A stretch of 11,592 bases of DNA from Candidatus Bipolaricaulis sp. (GTDB lineage: Bacteria > Bipolaricaulota > Bipolaricaulia > Bipolaricaulales > Bipolaricaulaceae). The translations under genes were made by a program, and so were the position numbers. Numbering within the stretch: the first letter of the stretch is position 1; each line of letters starts with the position of its first letter. Positions 1 through 5,545 of the stretch are shown here, one piece after another. The notes below the pieces were generated by a model. It had not been told where the DNA came from and searched no databases. It saw only the letters and a list, made by a program, of their open reading frames with translations. Location of the stretch: positions 1 to 11,592 of the forward strand of contig JAGUVP010000325.1 in the NCBI GenBank assembly GCA_020062805.1, given 5' to 3'.

Positions 1-154
1 CCTCGTCGAGCAGAGCGCGGAGGGTCTGTCGCGCCCCGGCAGCGATGCCGGAGGTTCCCATGCCCACAACGATCTTGACTCGGGAAGTTCCCCCGCGCAG
101 GCGCAGTTCGGCCTCCGCCCGTTCCCGGATCTTCCTCAGCTCCTCGAGCTTCAT
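1..154 (-). CDS. Thioredoxin-fold [2Fe-2S] ferredoxin-like protein, 3' end outside window
   Basis: Only the first 51 codons are present. The peptide opens MKLEELRKIRERAEAEL, a charged helix, and continues through RVKIVVGMGTSGIAAGAR (residues 25-42). This strand followed by a G-x-G-T-x-GIAAGA turn is typical of the small (2Fe-2S) ferredoxin-like proteins encoded beside HydB/NuoF of electron-bifurcating hydrogenases, whose usual length is about 120 residues. The ATG (154-152) overlaps the TGA of the preceding ATPase gene by 4 bases (ATGA), with GGAGG four bases before the ATG, so translation is probably coupled. The likely role is to carry electrons or act as an accessory in a cytoplasmic NAD(H)/ferredoxin hydrogenase complex. 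No cysteine occurs in the visible part; Ser35 sits where I recall a cysteine in many homologues. The family call is reasonable, but the missing two thirds would decide it. Confidence 0.7.
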   Translation of the reverse strand, partial: MKLEELRKIRERAEAELRLRGGTSRVKIVVGMGTSGIAAGARQTLRALLDE

Positions 155-702
155 CTGGCCTCCTTCAGCCCGGCCGCGTCCATGCCCTCGCGGAGGGTGT
201 TCTCCAAGAAACAAAGCACTTCGGGGTGGTGGAGCGGAACGTCCCCGAGGCGCTCACGGATCTCGCGCGTGCTCAACAGCCACGTCACCCGATCATCGCT
301 GAGCTCGACCGTGAACTCAACCCCGGGGCTCGTGGCGAGAAGCGGGACAAGCGTTTCCACAACGTCCCCCAACGGCGGGCGATCGGGGTGATCCCACCGG
401 AACTGCGCCCTGACCTCGGTTCCACCCCCATGCCGCGGAGTCACGGAACACCGACCACCCGTTTCCTCGGCCGTTTGGGCGAGAAGGGGCAATCCAAGAC
501 CGATCCGGGCTCGTTCCTTCGTCGTGAAGAACGGGTCCATCACCTGCGCTAGATCGTGCTGCGGGATTCCGGCGCCATCGTCGGAAACCACGATCTGGAG
601 CAATCCTTCCTGAAGGGCAAGACGGACCACGATGTGCCGCGCGCCGGCGCGGAGGGAGTTCTGAACCAGATCGGCAAGGTGCATCGCCAGATCTTCGATC
701 AC
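151..702 (-). CDS. Histidine-kinase-like ATPase (HATPase_c) of hydrogenase operon
   Basis: This 183-residue soluble protein is a GHKL-type ATP-binding domain. The N box is DLVQNSLRAGA (11-21, Asn15), the G1 box SDDGAGI (40-46), an F-box-like segment DPFFTTK (56-62), and the G2 box GLGLP (68-72). The domain starts right at the N box, so there is no sensor domain and no phospho-accepting histidine (DHp) helix pair. After the ATPase fold (to about residue 105) comes a tail of about 78 residues with STREIRERLGDVPLHHPEV (144-162), a segment I recall as conserved in ATPases encoded between NuoE and the small ferredoxin of hydrogenase operons. The start is GTG at 702-700, overlapping the nuoE stop as GTGA, with GGGAG about 8 bases upstream. 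Its partner and output are unknown; it may be an ATP-binding switch rather than a classical kinase. Confidence 0.82.
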   Translation of the reverse strand: MIEDLAMHLADLVQNSLRAGARHIVVRLALQEGLLQIVVSDDGAGIPQHDLAQVMDPFFTTKERARIGLGLPLLAQTAEETGGRCSVTPRHGGGTEVRAQFRWDHPDRPPLGDVVETLVPLLATSPGVEFTVELSDDRVTWLLSTREIRERLGDVPLHHPEVLCFLENTLREGMDAAGLKEAR

Positions 703-1172
703 TTCGCGTTCTCCCGGATCCCGCGCAGGATTCGCTTCGTCTTCTTCGGATCGAGCTTCCCGTACACCTCCTCGTCGATCATCAACACCGGCGCGAGGCC
801 GCAGGCCCCCAGGCAGCGCACGCCTTCTACCGTGAACACACCGTCAGCGGACGTCCCGCCGAGGCCGACGCCCAACTCCTCGCGAATCGCCTTGAGGACC
901 AGCTCAGCTCCCCGCACGTGACACGCTGTCCCCAGGCACAGGCGCAGGGTGTGGCGGCCCACCGGGGTGGTGCGGAAGAAGTGGTAGAACGTGACCACCC
1001 CGCGAACCTGGGACAGGGGCACGCCCACGGTCTCGGCAACCGCGGCCTGAGCCGCTTCGGGGATATACCCGAGCTCGGTCTGGACACGGTGCAGGGCTTG
1101 GATCAGCTCTGCGGGCCTGCCCGTGTACGGTTTGGTCAGCTCTGCTGCTCGGGTTTCCGTGGACGTGGTCAT
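699..1172 (-). CDS. NuoE/HydC-like 24 kDa [2Fe-2S] subunit of NAD(H)-dependent hydrogenase
   Basis: This 157-residue protein is a normal-length NuoE-family member. The N-terminal helical part carries ELIQALHRVQTELGYIPEAA (22-41), then VRGVVTFYHFF (56-66), both family signatures. The four ligands of a thioredoxin-fold [2Fe-2S] cluster are present as C79-x4-C84 and C120-x3-C124, followed by GLAPV and the usual C-terminal helix. In complex I this subunit relays electrons from NuoF. In trimeric or tetrameric bifurcating [FeFe] hydrogenases the equivalent is HydC. The neighbours, a small ATPase then a small [2Fe-2S] protein and no nuoA-D or nuoH-N genes, favour a soluble cytoplasmic hydrogenase or NADH:ferredoxin complex over complex I; the NuoF and HydA partners would lie off the left edge. 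The ATG overlaps the PHP gene stop as ATGA and has GGAGG four to six bases upstream. A formate dehydrogenase gamma subunit is the main alternative. Confidence 0.9.
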   Translation of the reverse strand: MTTSTETRAAELTKPYTGRPAELIQALHRVQTELGYIPEAAQAAVAETVGVPLSQVRGVVTFYHFFRTTPVGRHTLRLCLGTACHVRGAELVLKAIREELGVGLGGTSADGVFTVEGVRCLGACGLAPVLMIDEEVYGKLDPKKTKRILRGIRENAK

Positions 1173-1927
1173 GGTTCCTCCTTGGCTTCTCGGCTTGGCC
1201 GCAGGTTGCGGCCATCCCTGTTGCGAAACGCATTGCGGATCTCATCGAGCGTCGGTGAGGCGAGGCGGAACTCCGTCCACGCTCGGCCGATTTCTGCGGG
1301 GTAATGGGCATCCGAGTTTCGCACGATCGAGCGCTGTCGCAGCTCAGGCCAGGTACGGCACGCATCCGCGAGCGATGTCCACGGTGCGATCTCCACCGCG
1401 ACGGGCCAGTCTCCTTCGGGGAACAGGCCGAGTACGGCGAGGAGCCCTCCCGGGAGCCGCTCCACGTGTGAGGGGATGGTGATCCCCCCCAGCTGCTCGA
1501 CCCGGCGCACGATGTCCGCGAGCGTGAACGAAACCGGGGAGAGCAGCAGCCGCTCCACGCGACGCACGATCTCGCCACCTTCGTCCACCACCACCTGGTC
1601 CCCGAACAGCTCGGGATCGCACGGGATGTCCGGCAAAGCCCGGTGAAGCTCCTCTTGGAGAAGGAGCGGGCTTTCCTCGTCTGTGAAGTACGCCAGAACT
1701 TCGACTTCTTCTGCGGTTTGGATCTCCATACCCATCAGCACAACCGGCGCCCCGCCTGCAAGGCGCCGCACGTACCGACCGTTCTCGGCCGCATTGTGGT
1801 CGCAGACCGCGATGAGATCAAGCCCAACTCGGCGCGCCTCGTTCAGGATGCGTGCGGGGGACATGGTGAGGCTGGCACATGGAGACAGGGTTGAGTGGAT
1901 ATGGAGGTCGGCGCGCCACCACCTCAT
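1169..1927 (-). CDS. PHP-domain metal-dependent phosphoesterase
   Basis: This 252-residue protein is a stand-alone PHP domain. Metal-binding motifs are visible: DLHIHST (7-13), CDHN (42-45), Glu68 in GMEIQT, His154 in IPSHVER, and SDAH (205-208). PHP proteins use two or three metal ions to hydrolyse phosphoesters; known stand-alone members act on histidinol phosphate, 3',5'-nucleoside bisphosphates, AMP or short oligonucleotides. The substrate cannot be read from the sequence. There is no polymerase or other fused domain and no signal peptide, so it is cytoplasmic. The ATG overlaps the preceding DRTGG gene as ATGA and has no clear Shine-Dalgarno sequence, suggesting translational coupling. 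Its place in a hydrogenase operon beside two ATP-binding proteins and two DRTGG domains suggests turnover of a phosphorylated signal or nucleotide, which is inference. Confidence 0.88.
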   Translation of the reverse strand: MRWWRADLHIHSTLSPCASLTMSPARILNEARRVGLDLIAVCDHNAAENGRYVRRLAGGAPVVLMGMEIQTAEEVEVLAYFTDEESPLLLQEELHRALPDIPCDPELFGDQVVVDEGGEIVRRVERLLLSPVSFTLADIVRRVEQLGGITIPSHVERLPGGLLAVLGLFPEGDWPVAVEIAPWTSLADACRTWPELRQRSIVRNSDAHYPAEIGRAWTEFRLASPTLDEIRNAFRNRDGRNLRPSREAKEEP

Positions 1928-2256
1928 GGGTGGAGGGCGCGGTACAACTTCCCCGCCACCTCGAACGCCGGGTCCGGCGAGACAAACAGGTTGACCCGTT
2001 CGGTTTGGGCGCGCGCAACCACGTCCGGGCTCGGTCGCAGTCCACGGGCGAACACGATCCCGGCAACCTCGCGGAGCTTGCCCACCGCGACGACATTGAG
2101 GTGCCGCTGGTGGGTGATCCAGAGGTCGCCCGGTTGGGTGTGCGCCAGCACGTCGGATAGGAGGTCCGAGCAGTACCCGCCCCGTACCTCGCGTTCAGGC
2201 TCAAGGGGGACGAGACACTCCAGCCCAAGATCCGCGGCGATCTGTGCAAGTTGCAT
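1924..2256 (-). CDS. DRTGG-domain protein B
   Basis: This 110-residue protein consists of a single DRTGG domain. The signature is EREVRGGYCSDLLSDVLA (21-38), followed by a strand GDLWITHQ (43-50) and a helix NVVAVGKLREVAGIVFARG (54-72), with a conserved-looking end EVAGKLYRA (99-107). DRTGG domains also occur between the CBS domains of some family II pyrophosphatases and in the N-terminal part of long phosphotransacetylases, where a nucleotide-sensing role is suspected. Two ATGs lie in tandem at 2259 and 2256. GAGGAGG (2268-2262) is only one base from the first but four from the second, so I use 2256. The stop overlaps the PHP start as ATGA. It is a diverged paralogue of DRTGG protein A at 2687-3082, with the ATPase gene between them. 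It contains no catalytic motif, so a sensor or adaptor role is inferred. Confidence 0.82.
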   Translation of the reverse strand: MQLAQIAADLGLECLVPLEPEREVRGGYCSDLLSDVLAHTQPGDLWITHQRHLNVVAVGKLREVAGIVFARGLRPSPDVVARAQTERVNLFVSPDPAFEVAGKLYRALHP

Positions 2257-2265
2257 CATGCCTCC

Positions 2266-2715
2266 TCAGAAGAACGGGACCCCCACCAGAATCGTTGCCC
2301 GAACCACAGTTCCCTCGCCCACTCGGGATCGAATCTTGAACAGATCAGAGTTCTTCTCCATGTTGTTGATACCCAGGCCAGCGCCAAATCCCAGCTCGCG
2401 GGCCCAATCCGGGGCGGTGGAATAGCCAGGCTGGCTGGCGAGGTCGATGTCGGCTATCCCCGGTCCGTGATCCGAGAACAGGATCTCCACGCGGTCCTCC
2501 TTCACGAGGAGGATGATCCGGCCCCCCTGGGAGTAGAGCACCATGTTCATTTCTCCCTCGAAGCACACCACGCTCGCCCGCCGTACGACATCGGGGTTCA
2601 TCCCCAGCGCGAGGAGCTCGCGGCGAACGTGCGTGGACACCGTGCCGGCCTGTTCCAGGTCGCGGGGGGCAATCGGGTAGATCCGCCTAAGAACCACGTT
2701 CGTCCGGCGTACCAT
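2266..2715 (-). CDS. Anti-sigma-factor-like ATP-binding protein (GHKL family)
   Basis: This protein of about 149 residues resembles SpoIIAB/RsbW-type serine kinases. The N box is CFEGEMNMVLY (51-61, Asn57), G1 SDHGPGI (81-87), and G2 GFGAGLGINNM (109-119), followed by KNSDLFKIRS, a run often seen in stand-alone anti-sigma-like ATPases. It has no sensor or membrane part. Start choice is uncertain. The open frame reaches further upstream, to 2865, but those 50 codons lie inside DRTGG gene A and look non-native. I take ATG 2715; GTG 2697 would begin the protein just before RRIYPIAPRDL, closer to the family length. Either overlaps the upstream gene's end. Classic members bind a sigma factor and phosphorylate an STAS antagonist, but neither partner is encoded here, so the target may be a DRTGG protein or lie elsewhere. 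The stop TGA overlaps the ribosome binding site of the next gene. Confidence 0.8.
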   Translation of the reverse strand: MVRRTNVVLRRIYPIAPRDLEQAGTVSTHVRRELLALGMNPDVVRRASVVCFEGEMNMVLYSQGGRIILLVKEDRVEILFSDHGPGIADIDLASQPGYSTAPDWARELGFGAGLGINNMEKNSDLFKIRSRVGEGTVVRATILVGVPFF

Positions 2716-3082
2716 GGTCAACCGGGAAGTGCTTGCGTCGGGCGGGGTCGAGGCCTCCTTGATAGAGAGCTCCGCACGTCTCGAACATGATCCGTCGGGT
2801 GGCAAGCAGAGGGATCCCCGTTCCAGAGGCGTAGGCCACCGTGGACGCGGTGGGGAGCTTCCCACGGACGAACAAGACCGCTCCCATGTTCATCACCTCT
2901 GCGACCCGCACCACCTGAGGCGTGGTCATCCCGGTGATGAGGAGAACGCCCTCGTCCTTGACCATGGCCAACACATCGGACAGGAGGTCGGCGGCGAAGG
3001 CGCTGGTCACCTCGCGATCCGCTTGATCTTCCCCGGTGATGAACTGTGCATCCAGCAGCTCAGCGATGTCACGCAGCTTCAA
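2687..3082 (-). CDS. DRTGG-domain protein A
   Basis: This 131-residue protein has a DRTGG-type fold: MKLRDIAELLDAQFITGED at the N terminus, then DREVTSAFAADLLSDVLA (22-39), a strand GVLLIT (45-50), and VVRVAEVMNMGAVLFVRGK (57-75). The usual Gly-Gly of the motif is replaced (TSAF rather than xGGY), so the ligand pocket may differ from paralogue B. About 20 residues extend beyond the domain (DPARRKHFPVDHGTPDE region) and overlap the ATPase gene. The start codon is TTG at 3082-3080. GAGGAGGA lies about 5 bases upstream and the MKLRDIAE beginning matches relatives, so the rare start is convincing. The apgM stop lies 9 bases upstream. It probably acts as a small-molecule or protein-binding partner of the adjacent ATPase; this is inferred only from gene order. 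Confidence 0.8.
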   Translation of the reverse strand: MKLRDIAELLDAQFITGEDQADREVTSAFAADLLSDVLAMVKDEGVLLITGMTTPQVVRVAEVMNMGAVLFVRGKLPTASTVAYASGTGIPLLATRRIMFETCGALYQGGLDPARRKHFPVDHGTPDERGS

Positions 3083-3091
3083 CGCTCCTCC

Positions 3092-4324
3092 TCACGCCCC
3101 GAACTTGGGCCCGAGGTCGCAGTAGCCCAGGAGTTGGGGGACGAGACGTCCAGAGAACCTCCCCAGCCCGCCGCGACCCGCGGCCCGCTCCCCAAACTGG
3201 CGGCACTGATCGGGTTGAACAGCTGGCCCCACAAACAGGACTGAGACCGGGTCGGCCGTATGTTCCTTCACCGCGGGGGGGGTCGTGTGATCGCCGGATA
3301 CACAGAGATGCACCCTGCTCCACGGGAAGGACTCAGCCAACGGGGCGAAGAACTCGCGATCAGCGCGTTCGATGAACTTCCGTTTCGCTTGGGCATTCCC
3401 ATCATGGGCCGCGTTGTCCGTGCCTTTGATGTGGACGAACACCAAGTCGAACTTGTCGAGGGCGGAGAGGACTGCGCGTGCCTTGGCGCGGAGGTCGGTG
3501 TTGAGATCGCCTGTGGCGCCCGCGACATGGAGCACATCTAGCCCAGCGAGTCTCGCCACCCCCTTGTACAACGCTCCCCCGGCGATACAGGCGCCTTCGA
3601 TCCCGTACTCGGTGGTGACGGGTTGGAGATGGGGCATCACCGCCGCTCCGCGGAGGAGGATCGCGTTTGCCGCGGGCTCGCCACGGCGAATCCGTTCTTG
3701 GTTCAGGGGGTGATCGCGGAGGACCATGTACGCACGCTGGGTGAACGCATTGACGGCATCGGCCGTCGGGCGAGCTTCCGCGTCCTGGCCCACGGCCTGG
3801 CGTACAGGTACGCCCACCTCGTGGGGGTCGGTCTCCGACACCGCAGAGGACAGGCCAGGTCCCCGCAGGACGAGAGCGCCCCGGTGCTCGGTGGAAGAGC
3901 GGAAGACCAGTTCAACTCCAAGCTCATCGAGCCGGATCCCGTTGATCGCATCCGCGAAGGGTTTTCCGTCCGCGAGCCGGCCCGCGCGGCGGTCGAGAAC
4001 AATCAGTTGCCCATTTCGTTCTTCCACCGTCGCGAAGTTGGCCCGGAGGCAAATATCGCCCCCGCGCACGTCCATCCCGATCCCCAGGGCTTCAAACGCC
4101 CCACGGCCCGTATACACCCGCTGCGGGTCGTACCCGAAGATCGAGAGATGGCTTGTGTCTGATCCCGGGCGCACCCCTGGAGCCACGGGGTCCATCAGGC
4201 CGAGCGCTCCGCGGGCGGCGAGCTCGTCGAGCACAGGGGTGGCTGCCCGTTCGAGGCACGTCGCCCCATCCAGATCCGTGGGCCGGCCACCCAGTCCGTC
4301 CAGGATAACGAGAATGCCTGCCAT
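3092..4324 (-). CDS. apgM: 2,3-bisphosphoglycerate-independent phosphoglycerate mutase, archaeal type
   Basis: This 410-residue protein matches the ApgM family in length and motifs. It belongs to the alkaline phosphatase superfamily and interconverts 3- and 2-phosphoglycerate in glycolysis and gluconeogenesis. Visible metal and catalytic segments are ILDGLGGRP (7-15, Asp9), PGSDTSHLSIFGYDP (53-67) with the nucleophile serine, NTDLRAKA (275-282), HIKGTDNAAHDG (298-309, Asp303 and His307), and SGDHTTP (343-349, Asp345 and His346) with His355. The family is typical of archaea but also common in deep-branching and anaerobic bacteria. The ATG lies 19 bases after the TatT-like gene, without a strong Shine-Dalgarno sequence, and the stop is 9 bases before DRTGG gene A. 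It is thus inside the hydrogenase-associated operon, which could couple glycolytic flux with redox disposal. Phosphonopyruvate decarboxylase-related misannotation is common for this family, but the motif set fits the mutase. Confidence 0.93.
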   Translation of the reverse strand: MAGILVILDGLGGRPTDLDGATCLERAATPVLDELAARGALGLMDPVAPGVRPGSDTSHLSIFGYDPQRVYTGRGAFEALGIGMDVRGGDICLRANFATVEERNGQLIVLDRRAGRLADGKPFADAINGIRLDELGVELVFRSSTEHRGALVLRGPGLSSAVSETDPHEVGVPVRQAVGQDAEARPTADAVNAFTQRAYMVLRDHPLNQERIRRGEPAANAILLRGAAVMPHLQPVTTEYGIEGACIAGGALYKGVARLAGLDVLHVAGATGDLNTDLRAKARAVLSALDKFDLVFVHIKGTDNAAHDGNAQAKRKFIERADREFFAPLAESFPWSRVHLCVSGDHTTPPAVKEHTADPVSVLFVGPAVQPDQCRQFGERAAGRGGLGRFSGRLVPQLLGYCDLGPKFGA

Positions 4325-4343
4325 GATCAGCGTCCGGTGGAGC

Positions 4344-5192
4344 TCACGGCAGCTTCCCCTCCACCAGGCTCAGGAGGTCGAGCGCCAGAATCTTCACGTG
4401 CCCATCTTCCAGAGCGTCTTCACTCAGAGGGGCATCGATGACCGCCTGCAACCGGGCCTTCGCCTCGACCCACATCTCGGCTGGGATGAGGTAGTACTCT
4501 GCGTAAAACAGCTGGTTCTCCAGGTAGTCCGGGTAGGCGGCGATCGCTTCTTCGAGGGAGGTGCGGACCTTGACTGGATCTTTGCTGAGAGGGTGCTTTG
4601 CCCAGTACCCGGCAACAGCCCGGAGGGGGCCGCCTGCGATGTACCCACGATCGAGTTCCAGGCACCGCTCCATGAGCGCCAACAGCTTCTTGTCGTCGCC
4701 ACGGAGCACCGCGCCGATAAGGCCCACTGCTCCGCCCAGGTCTACCTTGCGAGCCCAGTTCGAGTACGTCCAAAACAGAGCTGCAATGTCCGAGGAGACC
4801 TTCACCGCCTCGGCAAAACCGCTCTCCTTCTCGACCCGTACGAACTCCGGATCGGCTCGCAGCGCTCGCTCTCCGTACTCCTGACCCTTGGCGTGAATCG
4901 CGGCTTTTTCCTTCTCAGGGAGGAACATATCGGCCAAGGTGTAGTGGCAGCGGGCGAGCATGTTCAAAGCCGGGACGTACGCTGGATCCTGAATCAGGGC
5001 TTGTGCGTACAACTGCATCGCCTCTTCGAGCATCTCCCGAAGCTGGGGCGCATCACTGAGCGTGTACTGGGTGATCCACAGCTGGGCGAACAAGGCGTCG
5101 GCTTGAGCTGTAAGCTCGGTTGGTGTCTGCCCAAAACACGAGACGGCCAACACAACGGAGACAATCAAGGTCCATGGTCCGAGACGGGACAC
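4344..5192 (-). CDS. Secreted or periplasmic TatT-like (TRAP-associated) helical-repeat protein
   Basis: This 282-residue protein has an N-terminal signal sequence (WTLIVSVVLAVSCFGQTP, 7-24). The Cys19 at the end of the hydrophobic stretch could be a lipobox cysteine, though a usual Leu-x-x-Cys order is not clear. The rest is alpha-helical repeat: EAMQLYAQALIQDPAYVPALN, then ALFWTYSNWARKVD, MERCLELDRGYIAGGPLRAVAGY, and a TPR-like SLEEAIAAYPDYLENQLFYAEYY. The spacing of these segments resembles the TatT periplasmic component that forms trimers with TRAP solute-binding proteins. No TRAP membrane (DctM/DctQ) or solute-binding gene is present, so it is an orphan here. The start is GTG 5192-5190, nine bases after GGAGG; a nearby ATG at 5197 is out of frame. 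It is the first gene of the operon. A general TPR lipoprotein is the alternative. Confidence 0.7.
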   Translation of the reverse strand: MSRLGPWTLIVSVVLAVSCFGQTPTELTAQADALFAQLWITQYTLSDAPQLREMLEEAMQLYAQALIQDPAYVPALNMLARCHYTLADMFLPEKEKAAIHAKGQEYGERALRADPEFVRVEKESGFAEAVKVSSDIAALFWTYSNWARKVDLGGAVGLIGAVLRGDDKKLLALMERCLELDRGYIAGGPLRAVAGYWAKHPLSKDPVKVRTSLEEAIAAYPDYLENQLFYAEYYLIPAEMWVEAKARLQAVIDAPLSEDALEDGHVKILALDLLSLVEGKLP

Positions 5193-5216
5193 GGCATACC
5201 ACCTCCACAGTGGGTT

Positions 5217-5251
5217 TGCGGTACTATACAGACGCGGCGCGGATGGGGCAA
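5217..5251 (-). promoter_or_regulatory. Promoter candidate for the hydrogenase-associated operon
   Basis: Read on the minus strand, TTGCCC (5251-5246) is followed after 17 bases by TATAGT (5228-5223). Transcription would start near 5217, giving a leader of about 24 bases before the GTG at 5192 that contains the GGAGG ribosome binding site. The spacing is ideal for a housekeeping sigma factor, though the -35 box is a partial match. No operator palindrome is evident. Confidence 0.5.
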
Positions 5252-5260
5252 CAAGTTCCG

Positions 5261-5295
5261 TGGATGGGCCGGAAGGCCTGTGCTATAGTATGCGG
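5261..5295 (+). promoter_or_regulatory. Promoter candidate for ferredoxin gene, extended -10
   Basis: TGCTATAGT (5281-5289) forms an extended -10 element (TG-n-TATAGT). The -35 position (5261-5266, TGGATG) is poor, as is common with extended -10 promoters. Transcription would start around 5295, leaving a leader of about 26 bases. The strong ribosome binding site GGAGG (5311-5315) stands five bases before the ATG at 5321. The same TATAGT hexamer serves the divergent promoter. Confidence 0.5.
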
Positions 5296-5320
5296 CCACT
5301 ACGGAAGGAAGGAGGTGTCT

Positions 5321-5500
5321 ATGGCAGTCAAGGTTGATCAGGACTTGTGTACCGGGTGTGGGTTGTGCGCGCAAGTGTGCCCGGAGGTGTTCGAGGTTGG
5401 CGACGACGGGTATGCCCACGTCATCAAGGGGGCCGACCAGTCGCTTTCCTGCGTCAGCGAGGCCGTGGATCAGTGCCCCGTTGGGGCGATCAGTAGCTAG
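5321..5500 (+). CDS. Small [4Fe-4S] ferredoxin, Thermotoga type
   Basis: This 59-residue ferredoxin is a low-potential one-electron carrier in the cytoplasm. Cysteines lie at 10, 13, 16, 20, 44 and 52: CTGCGLCAQVCP (10-21) and QCPVGAI (51-57). In the related single-cluster ferredoxins of Thermotoga and Desulfovibrio type, Cys10, 13, 16 and 52 bind one [4Fe-4S] cluster and the remaining pair (here 20 and 44) forms a disulfide; the second cluster motif is missing, so one cluster is expected. The frame stays open upstream to 5120, but ATG 5321 with GGAGG five bases before it and the usual family length fix the start. It is transcribed divergently from the hydrogenase-associated operon and is an attractive electron partner for a bifurcating hydrogenase or for ferredoxin oxidoreductases, which is inference. 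Confidence 0.95.
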   Translation: MAVKVDQDLCTGCGLCAQVCPEVFEVGDDGYAHVIKGADQSLSCVSEAVDQCPVGAISS

Positions 5501-5508
5501 GTTCAGAA

Positions 5509-5539
5509 CGGGGCGAGCCGGTAGCCCGCGCTCGCCCCG
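5509..5539 (+). terminator. GC-rich hairpin after ferredoxin gene, terminator-like
   Basis: CGGGGCGAGC (5509-5518) and GCTCGCCCCG (5530-5539) form a perfect 10-bp stem with an 11-base loop. It begins 9 bases after the ferredoxin stop and ends 6 bases before the patatin ATG. It is followed only by ATTTCC, not a T-tract, so intrinsic termination would be inefficient. It might instead protect the short ferredoxin mRNA or mask translation of the next gene. Confidence 0.5.
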
Positions 5540-5545
5540 ATTTCC

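Noticed and set aside
699..1172. Assignment of the NuoE-like subunit to respiratory complex I
   Set aside because: The next genes are a small ATPase and a small ferredoxin-like gene, an order found in soluble hydrogenase operons; no membrane or other nuo genes are in the window. The missing left flank prevents a final decision.
2716..2865. Fifty-codon N-terminal extension of the anti-sigma-like ATPase
   Set aside because: It lies wholly within DRTGG gene A, is rich in Ser, Pro and Arg, and precedes the normal family start; ATG 2715 or GTG 2697 is more likely.
3726..5288. Plus-strand open frame of 520 codons
   Set aside because: It covers apgM and the TatT-like gene on the opposite strand and has no recognisable domain; it is a shadow of high-GC codon use.
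5120..5320. Upstream extension of the ferredoxin reading frame
   Set aside because: It runs through the divergent promoter and into the TatT-like gene. ATG 5321 has an excellent ribosome binding site and gives the usual 59-60 residue protein.
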